Shown in pieces: positions 7,955 through 18,193 of a stretch of 64,000 nucleotides of DNA; positions within the stretch are counted from its first letter, which is position 1, and the number at the start of each line of letters is the position of its first letter. The stretch is taken from the NCBI GenBank assembly GCA_030429345.1, contig JAUIFJ010000002.1:1-64000 (forward strand). The letters run 5' to 3'. The notes beneath the pieces are model-generated. The model did not search any database. It was not told where the DNA came from and saw only the letters and a program-made list of their open reading frames with translations. Both the position numbers and the translations under genes were made by a program. This DNA comes from a bacterium (GTDB taxonomy: Bacteria; CAIWAD01).

Positions 7955-10401
7955 TGCCCGGAACGGAAGCGGACCGGCTTTCCGTCGGCGACCTGTGTTC
8001 CGGCCGCCTGGGCGGCCGCCCGGCGCGCAACGAGGGCGGGGCCTGGATTCCGGGACGCGCCCAGCGCGGGCAGGAGGTCCACCGGCGCGTGGAGCAGCGC
8101 CTGCTGAGCGAGCACGCGGGCGCGCGGGCGGAAGTCGAGCTCGCCTGGGAAGGGATGCTGGGCGACCGCGCGGTCCGCATCAGCGGAAGGGCGGATGTAT
8201 TGCATCCGATGGGGCTGGCCGAGGAGATCAAGACGGTCCTGGCCGACCCGGCCGCCTTCCGCCGCTATCGCAGCGAGCAGTTCCCCGGTCATTGCATGCA
8301 GGCCCTGCTGTACTCCTGGCTCGCCGGTTCCGGAGACCGCGTATACGCCCGCCTGCGCCTGGTCAACCTGATCGACGACGGCGAGAAGCTCTTCCGGCTC
8401 GAGAGCACGCCGGACGAGATCCTGGGCTGGATCGAGGTCGAGTACAACCGCTATCGCCTGGCGCAGGAGAAGCTGGCCAGGCTCTGCGGAGACCGCCGCC
8501 TGCAGGCCGAAGAGCTTGTCTTTCCCTACCGAGAGCTGCGTCCCGGACAGCAGGACCTGGTCGATCGCGTCGAGACGGCGCTGAAGGATGATCGGATCAC
8601 TCTCCTGCACGCGCCGACGGGCCTGGGGAAGTCGATCAGCGTGCTCTTTCCCGCCCTGCGCGATGCCCTGCGCCGTGACGGACGCGTGTTCTTCACCACC
8701 GCCAAGAACACCGGCCGCGAAGCCGCCCTGGAAGCCGCTTCGGCCATGAATGCCGCCGGAGCCGGCATCAAGGCCGTGGCCATGTCCAGCCGCGAATCCA
8801 TGTGCCTGAACGATGTCTACTTCTGCCACGAGGAGCATTGTCCCTACCTGCGCAACATGGAAAAGGGCCTGCCGACGGCAATCGAGGACCTGGAGGACAC
8901 GCCCATCGTCCGGGCGGAGCAGCTGCAGGCTGCCGGGCGCAAGCACCGTGTCTGCCCGCACGAGGCGGCCCTCGGTTTGTGTGAGACACGGGACCTGGTC
9001 GTCGGGGACTACAACTATGTCTTTGATCCGCGCATTCGTATTCGCCGGCTGTTTGTCGAAGGCGATCCCTCGAAGCTGACGGTCCTGGTGGACGAGGCGC
9101 ACAACCTGCCGGCGCGGGCACGGGGGTGGTTCTCCCAGGAGATCACCGATGGCGACCTGTCCTCCCTGCGCACCCTGCTCAAGGAGCGCAGCCGGACAGG
9201 GGACCTTTTCGAGGCGGCCCCCATGGAGCGCACGCAGGCGAAACTCGACGAGGCCCTGCAGCGTCTGGAAGAGATCTGGGCCGATGGTCCGGCCTGGGTC
9301 GGCGAAGGCTTCCGCCACGGCAACCAGGCGCTTGCCGAACTGCCGATCGAGCGGATCGAGGAGGCCTTTTCCCTCTACGAGACGGCCATCGTGTCCTACC
9401 TCTTCCTGCGTGTGATGCATGCCATCGTCGTCCCGAAGGATCCTGTGATCCAGTTCTATTTCGAACTGGGCCGCTTCGTCGAGCTGCTCAAGCGTCAAGG
9501 GCCTGCCATGCATCACATCATCCGTCTGGACGAAGGGGAGACGGGACTGCAGGTGCTCTGCTCCTGGGCCGGGGACCACCTGCGCGAGTGCCTCTCGGCC
9601 CTGCGCGGCGCGGTGCTCTTCAGCGCGACGCTCAAGCCCTGGGACTTCCAGGCCGGTGAGCTGGGCCTGGCGGAAGAGGCTCGCCTGCAGCAGATGGAAG
9701 CCGCTTCGCCTTTTCCGGCCTCGAACCGATTGCTGTTGGCTCACACCGGAGTGAGTACGCGCTACCAGGATCGGGAATTCAGCCTGGCCGAGCTGCGGAA
9801 TCTCTGCCTGGGGTTCTTCGAGGCCATCCGGGGGAATGTGGCCGTCTTTCTTCCATCCTTCAGCTATCTGCGCCAGCTGCGCGAGGAGTTTCCCGCCGGC
9901 CTGGCCCTGCTGGCTCACGAAGGCGCCGTCGAGCCCCAGCTGCGCCGGGCCTTCATCCAGCGGCTGCAATCCGGCCCGCCGCGCCTCTTCCTGACGGTCA
10001 TGGGGGGGATCTTCGCCGAGGCTGTCGATTTTCCGGGAAGGATGCTGGAGGGTGCGATTGTCGTCGGACCGGGACTGCCGCAGTTGAGCTGCGAACGGGA
10101 ACTGGCGCGGCGCTACTACGACGGACAGGGCGAGAACGGCTTCGATCTGGCCTACAAGCTGCCGGGCATGCAGCGCGTGATCCAGGCCGCGGGGCGCGTG
10201 ATACGAACGCCTACCGACCGCGGCGCGCTGCTCTTCGTTGACGACCGCTACCTGGAAACGGATCGACGCGCCCTGCTGGAGGAAGTATACGGCGAGACCT
10301 TCGCCTGCCATGACGACAGCGGAACAATCCTTGAAAAAGTGGCCAGATTCCACTCCGCGCCTTCGGCCGCTTCCGGAAGCTCTTCTGACAAGAATCGATA
10401 A
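7954..10401 (+). CDS. PD-(D/E)XK nuclease-DinG/XPD-family helicase fusion
   Basis: 815 residues. Residues about 1-175 carry a RecB/Cas4-like nuclease signature: GRADVL followed by EEIKTVL (Asp and ExK) and a QALLYSWL motif-like helix. From about 190 the protein is a superfamily 2 XPD/DinG-like helicase: motif I LLHAPTGLGKS, motif Ia FFTTAKNTGR, four or five cysteines of the Fe-S region (SMCLNDVYFCHEEHCPYLRN and RVCPHEAALGLC), DEAH box LVDEAHN, and C-terminal motifs (LFSATL, FLPSFSYL, QAAGRVIRT). Such enzymes unwind DNA 5'-3' in repair and at R-loops or replication forks. The ATG overlaps the previous stop by one base. Confidence 0.88.
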   Translation: MPGTEADRLSVGDLCSGRLGGRPARNEGGAWIPGRAQRGQEVHRRVEQRLLSEHAGARAEVELAWEGMLGDRAVRISGRADVLHPMGLAEEIKTVLADPAAFRRYRSEQFPGHCMQALLYSWLAGSGDRVYARLRLVNLIDDGEKLFRLESTPDEILGWIEVEYNRYRLAQEKLARLCGDRRLQAEELVFPYRELRPGQQDLVDRVETALKDDRITLLHAPTGLGKSISVLFPALRDALRRDGRVFFTTAKNTGREAALEAASAMNAAGAGIKAVAMSSRESMCLNDVYFCHEEHCPYLRNMEKGLPTAIEDLEDTPIVRAEQLQAAGRKHRVCPHEAALGLCETRDLVVGDYNYVFDPRIRIRRLFVEGDPSKLTVLVDEAHNLPARARGWFSQEITDGDLSSLRTLLKERSRTGDLFEAAPMERTQAKLDEALQRLEEIWADGPAWVGEGFRHGNQALAELPIERIEEAFSLYETAIVSYLFLRVMHAIVVPKDPVIQFYFELGRFVELLKRQGPAMHHIIRLDEGETGLQVLCSWAGDHLRECLSALRGAVLFSATLKPWDFQAGELGLAEEARLQQMEAASPFPASNRLLLAHTGVSTRYQDREFSLAELRNLCLGFFEAIRGNVAVFLPSFSYLRQLREEFPAGLALLAHEGAVEPQLRRAFIQRLQSGPPRLFLTVMGGIFAEAVDFPGRMLEGAIVVGPGLPQLSCERELARRYYDGQGENGFDLAYKLPGMQRVIQAAGRVIRTPTDRGALLFVDDRYLETDRRALLEEVYGETFACHDDSGTILEKVARFHSAPSAASGSSSDKNR

Positions 10402-10773
10402 CCGGCCTCCAGGGATTTCCCTTTCCCGGCAAGGGATCCTGTTCAACATCCTGCGACTTCACAATACCTCTGGCCTTTGCCCTGCCGCATGGCCGTCGAA
10501 TTGCGGACGCTTGCCGCCCGATTCAGAGCGATTCGCTCAGGAATAACGGCGTTTTAAAGCCCGTTCTCGAAGAACCCCTCCGGGAACAAAAATTGCAGGT
10601 TCAAGGGCTTCCAACCTCCCCCAGGCATTCGGCGCAGGCAGGACGAAAAGGCATTTTTCCCGGTCCAGCCCTGTGCAGATCCTAAGGGCGTGGTGAATAG
10701 TACTGTTAGGATACCTACCGGGAACGAGTTCCAGCTAGTCGTCTTCCGGTCGGACACATCAGGTGGGGGCACC
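10402..10773. other. 372-base intergenic region
   Basis: No gene is visible between the helicase and the peptidase gene. A small hairpin (GTTCT-CGA-AGAAC) near 10563 and an inverted repeat GGAAC-GA-GTTCC near 10722 are present. The second has a two-base spacer, so it does not match the SOS box seen at lexA. I could not identify a confident promoter. Confidence 0.4.
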
Positions 10774-13700
10774 ATGAATCACATGCTCGGAAACAGCTTC
10801 GTGCTGATTCTTCTCGCAGCATTGGCGAGCGGATCGGCAGCGGACACGCTCAAGAGTGCGCAGGAACGGGAGGCTTCGGAGGCGGCCAGGATCCGCAAGG
10901 ATGCGGGAGCGCCTCTTCCGCAGGATCCTGAGGAGTTGTATTACGAGCTCAAGTGCATGGATCGGCCCATTCCGGAGGACCTGGCGCGTCGCCTCTTCCC
11001 GCGGACGGACACGGGAAGCATCGGGCGCGACGGAGGCGACGACCCCGGCGGAGCGACGCAGATCCCGAACACGAACTTCGGCGACTTCTACGCGGATTCC
11101 GGAACGACTGTCGGCAAGACGGACCAGTTGCCGAGCGGGCTTCTGCCGGACTTGTGCGACCTGGGCATCTTCGGATCCAGTTTCTCGGCGCCCGATGCCT
11201 GGTATGCTTTCACGCTCTTCCAGGAAACACATGTCAGCGCGTCGACCTGCAATCTCGCGGAATACGACACGGCCCTGGCCTTCCTCTACGCGGACCAGTC
11301 CGCTGCGGCGGCCAATGACGACGGCCCGGACTGCGCCGGCTTCACCTCGCAGCTGGAGTGCAACCTGCCGCCGGGATCCTACTACCTCGTCGTCGACGGA
11401 TACAATTCGGGCAGCATCGGCAACTACTCCCTGGAAGTCCTCTTCGACCCGCCGGCTCCGGAGCCTTGCGATGTATACAATCCGGTTCCAGCCGTGCTCC
11501 CGCTGGCGGTCAGCGGCAGCACGCTGGGCGCTGTCGATGTGGCGGGCGAGCCCTCGGGAGACGCCTTCTTCGAATTCGTCGCCGGACAGGACGGCCTGCT
11601 CACCCTGACAAGCTGCAATCCGGGAACGGATTTCGATACCGTACTCCATTTGTGGAACGCGGGCGGTCCCTGCGACGGCGGTTCGATTCTGAACAGCAAC
11701 GACCAGGATAATTCCTGTCCCTTCAGTATCGATCGCAGCACGCTGGTCACTCCGGTCCAGGCGGGCGAAACCTATATCGTGCAGGTGGAAGGCTACCTCT
11801 CGCAGGAGGGCTTCTTCGAGCTCAGCTCTTCCTTCGATGGAACCGGTTCCTGCGAGTTTCCCCCCCTGAGCTGCGGTGAAACCCTTGCCGGGAGCACGGT
11901 GGGCTTGCCGAACCTGCTGGGCAACCCCGCGCCGGACGCGCTCTTCGAGCTGGAGGTACCGGTCGCGGGCGTGCTCACGCTGGACCTCTGCAACGGAACG
12001 GACTACGACAGCTACCTGGCGCTATACCTGGGCTGCCCCTTCGCCGGCGGGCAGCTGATCGCCGCCAACGACGACTTCTGCGGTCTGCAATCCCGGCTGA
12101 GCCTGCCCGTCGAGCCGGGAGTGTATACGGTGCAGATCGAGGGCTATTCCGGCAATTCAGGCAACTACGTCCTCGATGTGAGCTGTCCGGGCAGCAGCGA
12201 GCCGCTGCGGATCCCGGAGTGCTACGCCAACCAGGAGCAGCTGCTTGGCCAGACGGTTTCCGTGATCGCTTTCACCACCGACGATGAGCAGGGCCTGCTG
12301 GTCGACGACTGGGAACGCTTCCAGGTCGACTCGCCCCTGCCGGCCGACACCTGGATGTGGCTCGGCGGCACGCCGATCGACTTCCTCGACCAGGGGGGAG
12401 CGGAGATCATCGCCACCGGCACGCTGGACCTGGAAGACACGCCCTCCGGCACGGACCTGCGGCTGGATATCGTGACCTACGAGGTCATCACGGCTCCCTA
12501 TCCGAACACGCCCTGGGCGCCGATCAACTGGAACATTCCGGCGGACTGCGACTCCTGCCAGTTCGGCGTGCTGATCTCGGGAGGCCTGAATGCCCATGAC
12601 AACCACCCGCGCTACTGGAACAACCTGGCGGATGTCTACTGCATGAAGCGCGGCGAAGGCTATTGCCCCGAGAACCTGGATGTGTTGTACTACAGGGGAA
12701 CCAGGCGCGGGAACCAGATCCCTTCGGCGAATGTGGATACCTGCACGGCGGCAAAGATCAAGGCCAGCCTGGCCGAGGCGGCGGCGAAGATCGGCGCCTG
12801 CAACCGGGCCGGCAAGAAGACCAGGCTGGAAGTCTTCATCACCAATCACGGGGACACGCTGGGCGGCTCGCCCTACATCAATCTGCTGGACAACAACCGG
12901 CTCTACCCGGACAGCCTGACGGCCTGGATCCAGGCGGCCGTCGATTCGGGAGCGGCCTGCCTGGAGGTCGAGGCGACTCAGTGTTTCGGCGGTTGCGTGG
13001 TCAACAGCCTGCGCAACAACCTGGCGCGCACGGATTCCTGCGAAGTGACCGCGGCCTCCGCCGTCGACAGCGTGCACTACGCCCGGAGCAAGGGCGGGCC
13101 CGGCGGCTATTCCCGCTGGGGCCGGCCCTGGGTAGAGGGGCGGCGTGATACACTGTCGCTCCAGGAGTCGATCCGCCGCGCCAACCAGGCCTACGACGAC
13201 CGCCTGGACGATACGGGCGTACACGAGGAGATCGGCACCGGGCAGTACTTTCGCAGCATTCCCTCCGAGGGGCGCTGCGACAGCATGCAGGTGCAGGTCA
13301 CCCCGGGAGGATACATCGACATCGAGTTCTTCGGGGAATCGGAGAACTGCGGCAACTCGACGGTCTACTGCCAGCGCAAGAGCGACAACAAGTACATCAA
13401 GCTGGCCCAGTGGAACTGGAACATCCCGGGTTCGGCGCGCTTCCAGAACGGCCAGAACAAGCGCCGCATCGACGCCGACACCAGCGGCACGGGCATGTAC
13501 ATCATCCACAACAACAACGGGCCCTACCGGATCGAGGTCAGTTCGCACAATCCGGCCCACGCCGGCGGCCGCAACAGTCGTGTGACGGATCCCAGCAACC
13601 GCGAGGAGTTCGCCGGCTTCAACATGGGCTGGCGCAACCAGAGCTCCGGCGAGTATACATCGATCGTCGCCGGAGCGCTCACCGTCGTCGAGCAGGACGG

Positions 13701-14247
13701 CATGTCCCTGGGCGACCTTCCCGCCGTGCTCGGCAGCGGAGGCGTCGCCAGCCTGCAGGTGGACTTCGAGATTCACGCCCAGAATCCCTGGTGGGAATCC
13801 ATGGCGCTGGCTATCAGTCCCATTGCCCTCAGCGGCTCGCCGGAACTCACCGTCGAGCTGCCGGGAGCGGACGTCGCCAGCCAGACGCTGTCGATCGACG
13901 CGACCGGCGAATGGATCCTGCCCCTGGGGGCGATCCCCGGCACGGGCAGCCGCAGCCTGACTCTTTCGGTCAGCGGCGGTTCGCTCGAACTGGACTGCTG
14001 GGACCTGCATTCGCAGCTCAGCACCTGGCCGCTCCTCGCTCCGGAACTGGTGATCACCCGAGTCGGCGACGACATCCAGCTCGACTGGAGCCTGAGCCCT
14101 GCCGCTTCGTCCTATCGCGTGGAAAGCGCGCCCTTCAGCGGCGGCGCCTGGACGACGGAAGCGGTCGTCGCGGGCCTGCAGTATACGGACGCGAATGCCG
14201 CGGCGGCCCCGGGCCTGAAGATCTATCGCGTCATCGCGCTCGACTAG
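10774..14247 (+). CDS. Large secreted legumain/caspase-like (clan CD) peptidase with PPC-like domains
   Basis: 1157 residues from ATG 10774, preceded by AGGTGGGGGCACC and beginning with a signal peptide (NSFVLILLAALASGSAA). Residues about 75-470 hold three bacterial pre-peptidase C-terminal (PPC)-like beta domains, each with a YD[ST]xLA[FL]Y-type and LPPGSYYLVVDGYNSGSIGNY-type strand. Around 590-800 is a caspase-fold segment: VFITNHGD (His692 in a His-Gly pair) and LEVEATQCFGGC (Glu733, Cys737) match the HG and E-x-C motifs of C13/legumain-type peptidases. The C-terminus is a fibronectin-III-like strand set and, unlike neighbours, has no sorting tail. Substrate unknown. A strong terminator follows. 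Confidence 0.75.
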   Translation: MNHMLGNSFVLILLAALASGSAADTLKSAQEREASEAARIRKDAGAPLPQDPEELYYELKCMDRPIPEDLARRLFPRTDTGSIGRDGGDDPGGATQIPNTNFGDFYADSGTTVGKTDQLPSGLLPDLCDLGIFGSSFSAPDAWYAFTLFQETHVSASTCNLAEYDTALAFLYADQSAAAANDDGPDCAGFTSQLECNLPPGSYYLVVDGYNSGSIGNYSLEVLFDPPAPEPCDVYNPVPAVLPLAVSGSTLGAVDVAGEPSGDAFFEFVAGQDGLLTLTSCNPGTDFDTVLHLWNAGGPCDGGSILNSNDQDNSCPFSIDRSTLVTPVQAGETYIVQVEGYLSQEGFFELSSSFDGTGSCEFPPLSCGETLAGSTVGLPNLLGNPAPDALFELEVPVAGVLTLDLCNGTDYDSYLALYLGCPFAGGQLIAANDDFCGLQSRLSLPVEPGVYTVQIEGYSGNSGNYVLDVSCPGSSEPLRIPECYANQEQLLGQTVSVIAFTTDDEQGLLVDDWERFQVDSPLPADTWMWLGGTPIDFLDQGGAEIIATGTLDLEDTPSGTDLRLDIVTYEVITAPYPNTPWAPINWNIPADCDSCQFGVLISGGLNAHDNHPRYWNNLADVYCMKRGEGYCPENLDVLYYRGTRRGNQIPSANVDTCTAAKIKASLAEAAAKIGACNRAGKKTRLEVFITNHGDTLGGSPYINLLDNNRLYPDSLTAWIQAAVDSGAACLEVEATQCFGGCVVNSLRNNLARTDSCEVTAASAVDSVHYARSKGGPGGYSRWGRPWVEGRRDTLSLQESIRRANQAYDDRLDDTGVHEEIGTGQYFRSIPSEGRCDSMQVQVTPGGYIDIEFFGESENCGNSTVYCQRKSDNKYIKLAQWNWNIPGSARFQNGQNKRRIDADTSGTGMYIIHNNNGPYRIEVSSHNPAHAGGRNSRVTDPSNREEFAGFNMGWRNQSSGEYTSIVAGALTVVEQDGMSLGDLPAVLGSGGVASLQVDFEIHAQNPWWESMALAISPIALSGSPELTVELPGADVASQTLSIDATGEWILPLGAIPGTGSRSLTLSVSGGSLELDCWDLHSQLSTWPLLAPELVITRVGDDIQLDWSLSPAASSYRVESAPFSGGAWTTEAVVAGLQYTDANAAAAPGLKIYRVIALD

Positions 14248-14264
14248 TTTTGTCCCGAATACCA

Positions 14265-14297
14265 AAACGGGCGGCCACGGGCCGCCCGTTTCTTTTT
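14265..14297 (+). terminator. Rho-independent terminator after the peptidase gene
   Basis: A perfect 12-bp stem (AAACGGGCGGCC with GGCCGCCCGTTT) with a three-base loop is followed by CTTTTT. It lies 17 bases past the peptidase stop. Confidence 0.92.
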
Positions 14298-14361
14298 GTA
14301 TCCTTTTTGAGCAAGGATCGGCGCGAATGCACCTGCGCCCGGCCCGAAAGGAGACCCCTGC

Positions 14362-14718
14362 ATGCCCGCCCTTCGCCTTGGACACCAGGAACGGCTTTGC
14401 CGCGATCCGCAGGCCCTGGCCGAGTTCTATCTCCGGCTGGGATTCACGCTGACGGCCTGGCAGGGCGAGGACTTCTGCTGGCTGGCCCTCGGCGAGTTCG
14501 AGCTGCTGCTCAGAAAAAGCGCCGCCGAATCCCCCGCGGAGTCCTGGGGCGCGCAGCGCCAGGGGCTGGTCTTGTATACAAAAGACCTGGATCGGACCCT
14601 TGCCGTCCTGGAGGCGGCCGGAATCCCGGTTGCATCACACGACGGCGACGAGAACTGCCCGCTGGTCCGCGACCCGGAGGGCTGCTGGATCCAGCTGGTG
14701 CAGCACGGCGAGAACTGA
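14362..14718 (+). CDS. VOC (glyoxalase/bleomycin-resistance) family protein
   Basis: 118 residues in one vicinal-oxygen-chelate module pair: an N-terminal AEFYLRLGFTL helix-strand, an LLLRK strand and the C-terminal DPEGCWIQLVQ hallmark. The family binds metal and acts on small molecules or sequesters drugs; the substrate here cannot be deduced. It is spaced 19 bases before the sugar kinase gene and probably co-transcribed with it. Confidence 0.8.
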   Translation: MPALRLGHQERLCRDPQALAEFYLRLGFTLTAWQGEDFCWLALGEFELLLRKSAAESPAESWGAQRQGLVLYTKDLDRTLAVLEAAGIPVASHDGDENCPLVRDPEGCWIQLVQHGEN

Positions 14719-14737
14719 AACCCCGGGAGGAGAGCAC

Positions 14738-15646
14738 ATGGCGCGCCTTGTCGGTCTGGGCCACTGCGTGATGGACCAGCTGCTGCTTGTGGAACGCTAC
14801 CCCGCCCTGGACAGCAAGAACACGGCCCGGCAGCGTCGAATCAGCGGCGGTGGACCGGTTCCAACCGCCCTTGTCGCCGCCGCCCGCCTCGGCTGCGAGT
14901 GCCACTTCAGCGGCCAGGTCGGCGATGATCCCCTGGGGCAGGCGATCCTTGCTTCGCTGCAGGAGGAAGGAGTCCGGACCGGGAGCTGCTCCATCCGGCC
15001 CGGCTGCCGCAGCCCTTTGGCCAGCATCTGGGTCGAGGCGCGCAGCGCGCGTCGCACGGTGGTGCTGGACCGCGGAGACCTGCCACCCCTCGAAGAGGCC
15101 GATCTCCCGGCGCTCGAGCTGACCGAAGGAGATCTGCTTCTGCTGGACGGCAAGGATCCCGTCTGTCTCGCGGCCGCCCGACAGGCCAAGGAAGCCGGCG
15201 CGCGCGTCCTGCTCGATCTGGGGGGAGAGCGCGACAACCCGCAGGAACTGATCGGCCTGTCGGATCTGGTCATCGTCTCCAAGGAATTCCTGCTGAGCGC
15301 CTATCCGGAAGTCGAGCTCTTCCAGGGCGCGGATCTGCTGCGCGAGCTGGGTCCGTCCTTCGCGGCCATCACCATGGGCCCCGGAGGACTGGTGTACTCC
15401 GTGGAAGACCGCAGCCCGACCTGGTTTCCTGCCTGGCCGGGCACGGGCAAGGTGCTCGACAGCACCGGAGCGGGCGACGCCTTTCATGGCGCCTTCGCCT
15501 GGGGACTGCTGGAAGGGCTCTCCTTCGCGGAAGCGCTCAAGGCAGGAGCCATATGCGGAGGCCGCGCCTGCCGCGAACTCGGCGGTCGTAGCTCCCTGCC
15601 GGATGGCGCCACACTGCGCCAGGACATGGCCGACTGGAAGATCTAG
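14738..15646 (+). CDS. PfkB/ribokinase-family carbohydrate kinase
   Basis: 302 residues from ATG 14738, preceded by GGGAGGAGAGCAC. The N-terminal GG motif (RISGGGPVPTALVAAARLG) and the PfkB signature 2 (LDSTGAGDAFHGAFAWGL, containing the catalytic Asp and anion hole) are intact. The family phosphorylates sugars or nucleosides with ATP. Specificity (ribose, fructose, adenosine, others) is not resolvable. An earlier in-frame start at 14600 overlaps the VOC gene and lacks the family N-terminus. Confidence 0.88.
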   Translation: MARLVGLGHCVMDQLLLVERYPALDSKNTARQRRISGGGPVPTALVAAARLGCECHFSGQVGDDPLGQAILASLQEEGVRTGSCSIRPGCRSPLASIWVEARSARRTVVLDRGDLPPLEEADLPALELTEGDLLLLDGKDPVCLAAARQAKEAGARVLLDLGGERDNPQELIGLSDLVIVSKEFLLSAYPEVELFQGADLLRELGPSFAAITMGPGGLVYSVEDRSPTWFPAWPGTGKVLDSTGAGDAFHGAFAWGLLEGLSFAEALKAGAICGGRACRELGGRSSLPDGATLRQDMADWKI

Positions 15647-15685
15647 AAAGACCGTTCCCCCGATCCGCTTGCCCTATATTGAAAG

Positions 15686-18187
15686 ATGACCGGGCGCTCG
15701 CGAGCGTCTCCGGTCCCGAAGCCCGTCCACGCAGCCCATGGGGCGGTCTTCAATGCCGTGCTGCCCGAACAATCCGGATGGAACGTGAGCAAGGACATTG
15801 AAATCGAGATTCCCGGTCGCCTGCCGCTGATTCCGCTGCGCGACGTCGTGATCTATCCCTACATGATCTTTCCCCTGCTGATCGGCAGGGACAGTTCGAT
15901 GAAGGCCGTCGAAGAGGCGATGGTCGGCGAGAAGATGGTCTTCGTTGTGGCACAGAAAGATGCCGGCGACGAGGAGCCCACACGCCGCGGCCTCTATTCG
16001 CACGGCACCGTGGCCAAGGTGCTGCAGATCCTCAAACTGCCGAACAACGTGATCAAGGTGCTGGTCGAGGGCGTGGCCCGGGCCAGCATCAAGAAGATGC
16101 ACAGCGTGCGCGGCATGAAGCAGGTCGACATCCGCCTGATCGAGCCCAAGGAGGAGTTCACGCCGAAGATCGAGGCCACGGCCCGCGTGGCGATCAACCT
16201 CTTCCGCACCTACGTGACACTCAACCCCAACCTGCCCGACGAGATCCTGAGCAACATCGACCAGGTCTCGCGGCCTTCCGTGCTCGTGGATTTCATTGCC
16301 GCCCATGTGATCCAGGGAGTCGACCAGAAGCAGCCGATCCTGGAGGCGGAGAAGCTGGAGGACCAGTTCGCCGCCCTGACCGGACTGCTCGAGGCGGAGA
16401 ACGAGATCCTGGAGCTGGAACGCACCATCGAGGGACAGGTCCGCGACCGCATCGCCAAGACCCAGCGCAACTTCTACCTGCAGGAGCAGATCCGCGTGAT
16501 CCAGAAGGAGCTGGGCGAGGAGTTCGAGGACGAGAGCGGTGACTACAGCAAGTACCGCAAGTTGCTCGAGGAAGGCACCTTCCCCGGCGAAGTGGTGGAG
16601 AAGGCGGAGGAGGAGCTCGAGAAGCTGCGCATCACGCCGGCCATGTCGCCGGAATCGACCGTGATACGCAACTACCTGGACTGGGTCTTCGCCCTGCCCT
16701 GGAGCAAGAGGTCCCGCGACAACCTGAACATCGTCAACGCCGAGAAGATCCTTGACGAGGACCACTACGGCCTCAAAAAACCCAAGGAGCGCATTCTCGA
16801 GCACCTGGCCGTGCTCAAGCTGGTACGCAAGCTGCGGGGTCAGATCATCTGCTTCGTCGGCCCTCCGGGCGTCGGCAAGACCAGCCTGGGGCGCAGCATC
16901 GCCCGTTCCCTGAAGCGCGAGTTCGTGCGCTTCAGCCTGGGCGGAGTGCGCGACGAGGCGGAGATACGCGGACACCGGCGCACCTACATCGGCGCCATGC
17001 CGGGACGCGTGATTCAGAACCTGAAGCGCGCCGGCACACGCAATCCGGTGATCCTGCTCGACGAGATCGACAAGATGGCCATGGACTTTCGCGGGGACCC
17101 GGCGAGCGCGCTGCTCGAGGTGCTCGATCCGCAGCAGAACAGCACCTTCCGCGACCACTACCTGGACCTGGACTTCGACCTCTCGGAGGTGATGTTCATC
17201 ACCACGGCCAATGTGGCAGAGGATATTCCGCACGCGCTCTACGACCGCATGGAGGTCATCGACCTGCCCGGCTACCTGCTGCACGAGAAGAAGAAGATCG
17301 CCGAGCAGTTCCTGCTGCCCCGCAACCTGAAGCAGCACGGCCTCAAGGAGGCGGACCTGGCCTTCAGCAAGGACGGCTTCGAGGCGGTGATCACGCAGTA
17401 TACAATGGAAGCCGGCGTGCGCTCGCTCGAACGCAAGATCGCCGAGCTCTGCCGCAAGGTGGCCCGCAAGCGCGTCGCCGGCACGCAGAAGGCGCGTGTG
17501 CGGATTACGGGCAAGAACGTCGGCGACTGGCTGGGCGTGCCGGACATCCACGAAAAGCTCCGCCCGGAGCAGCCGATGCTCGGGAGCTCGATCGGCCTGG
17601 CCTGGACCGCGGTCGGGGGCGACATCCTGCGCATCGAAATCGGCGCGCACCGCGGCAAGGGCGACCTCCTGCTGACAGGCCAGCTGGGCGATGTGATGCA
17701 GGAAAGCGCGCGCGCCGCCCTGACCTGGCTGCGCGTCAACGCGTCGTACTACAAGATTCCCGACAAGTGGTTCGAGGGGCGGGACCTGCACATCCACATT
17801 CCCGAAGGTGCGATTCCGAAGGACGGCCCTTCGGCAGGTGTCACACTGGCCACCGCCCTGGCCAGCGCCGCCACCGGACGCCGCGTGCGCAACGACCTGG
17901 CGATGACCGGCGAATTGACGCTGCACGGGGAAGTGCTGGCCATCGGCGGATTGAAGGAGAAGGCGATGGCAGCGATCCGCGCAGGGATCACGGAAGTAAT
18001 CCTGCCGCAGGAGAACGCCCGCGAGCTGAGCGAACTGGACCCGGCGATTCGGCGGAAGCTCGCCTTCCACCCGGTTTCCCAAATGGAAGAAGTGCTCAAG
18101 CTGGCCCTGCTGGCGAAGGGGCGCAAGACTCTCCCCGTACGGCGCAAGGCGGCCGGGAAAGCCGCGGCTTCACGGGCGCGGGCCTAG
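15686..18187 (+). CDS. lon: ATP-dependent protease Lon
   Basis: 833 residues from ATG 15686; GTG 15785 ([25 protein letters not shown]) would give an 800-residue protein beginning close to the usual family start, and is an equally good choice. Order: LAN substrate-binding domain, coiled coil, AAA+ module with Walker A (GPPGVGKT) and Walker B (ILLDEIDKM), and the S16 protease domain with PKDGPSAG (catalytic Ser) and [10 protein letters not shown] (catalytic Lys). Lon degrades misfolded and regulatory proteins in the cytoplasm. Length and motifs are typical. Confidence 0.96.
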   Translation: MTGRSRASPVPKPVHAAHGAVFNAVLPEQSGWNVSKDIEIEIPGRLPLIPLRDVVIYPYMIFPLLIGRDSSMKAVEEAMVGEKMVFVVAQKDAGDEEPTRRGLYSHGTVAKVLQILKLPNNVIKVLVEGVARASIKKMHSVRGMKQVDIRLIEPKEEFTPKIEATARVAINLFRTYVTLNPNLPDEILSNIDQVSRPSVLVDFIAAHVIQGVDQKQPILEAEKLEDQFAALTGLLEAENEILELERTIEGQVRDRIAKTQRNFYLQEQIRVIQKELGEEFEDESGDYSKYRKLLEEGTFPGEVVEKAEEELEKLRITPAMSPESTVIRNYLDWVFALPWSKRSRDNLNIVNAEKILDEDHYGLKKPKERILEHLAVLKLVRKLRGQIICFVGPPGVGKTSLGRSIARSLKREFVRFSLGGVRDEAEIRGHRRTYIGAMPGRVIQNLKRAGTRNPVILLDEIDKMAMDFRGDPASALLEVLDPQQNSTFRDHYLDLDFDLSEVMFITTANVAEDIPHALYDRMEVIDLPGYLLHEKKKIAEQFLLPRNLKQHGLKEADLAFSKDGFEAVITQYTMEAGVRSLERKIAELCRKVARKRVAGTQKARVRITGKNVGDWLGVPDIHEKLRPEQPMLGSSIGLAWTAVGGDILRIEIGAHRGKGDLLLTGQLGDVMQESARAALTWLRVNASYYKIPDKWFEGRDLHIHIPEGAIPKDGPSAGVTLATALASAATGRRVRNDLAMTGELTLHGEVLAIGGLKEKAMAAIRAGITEVILPQENARELSELDPAIRRKLAFHPVSQMEEVLKLALLAKGRKTLPVRRKAAGKAAASRARA

Positions 18188-18193
18188 CGGGGC

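Noticed and set aside
7891-10449. 852-codon open frame on the minus strand
   Set aside because: It is the antisense of the nuclease-helicase gene, Gln/Ala/Leu-rich, with no motifs; high GC keeps such frames open.
10722-10733. GGAAC-GA-GTTCC as a second SOS box
   Set aside because: Spacer is two, not four, bases.
12157-14385. 742-codon minus-strand frame
   Set aside because: Shadow of the peptidase gene.
15674-18082. 802-codon minus-strand frame
   Set aside because: Shadow of lon; no protein-like features.
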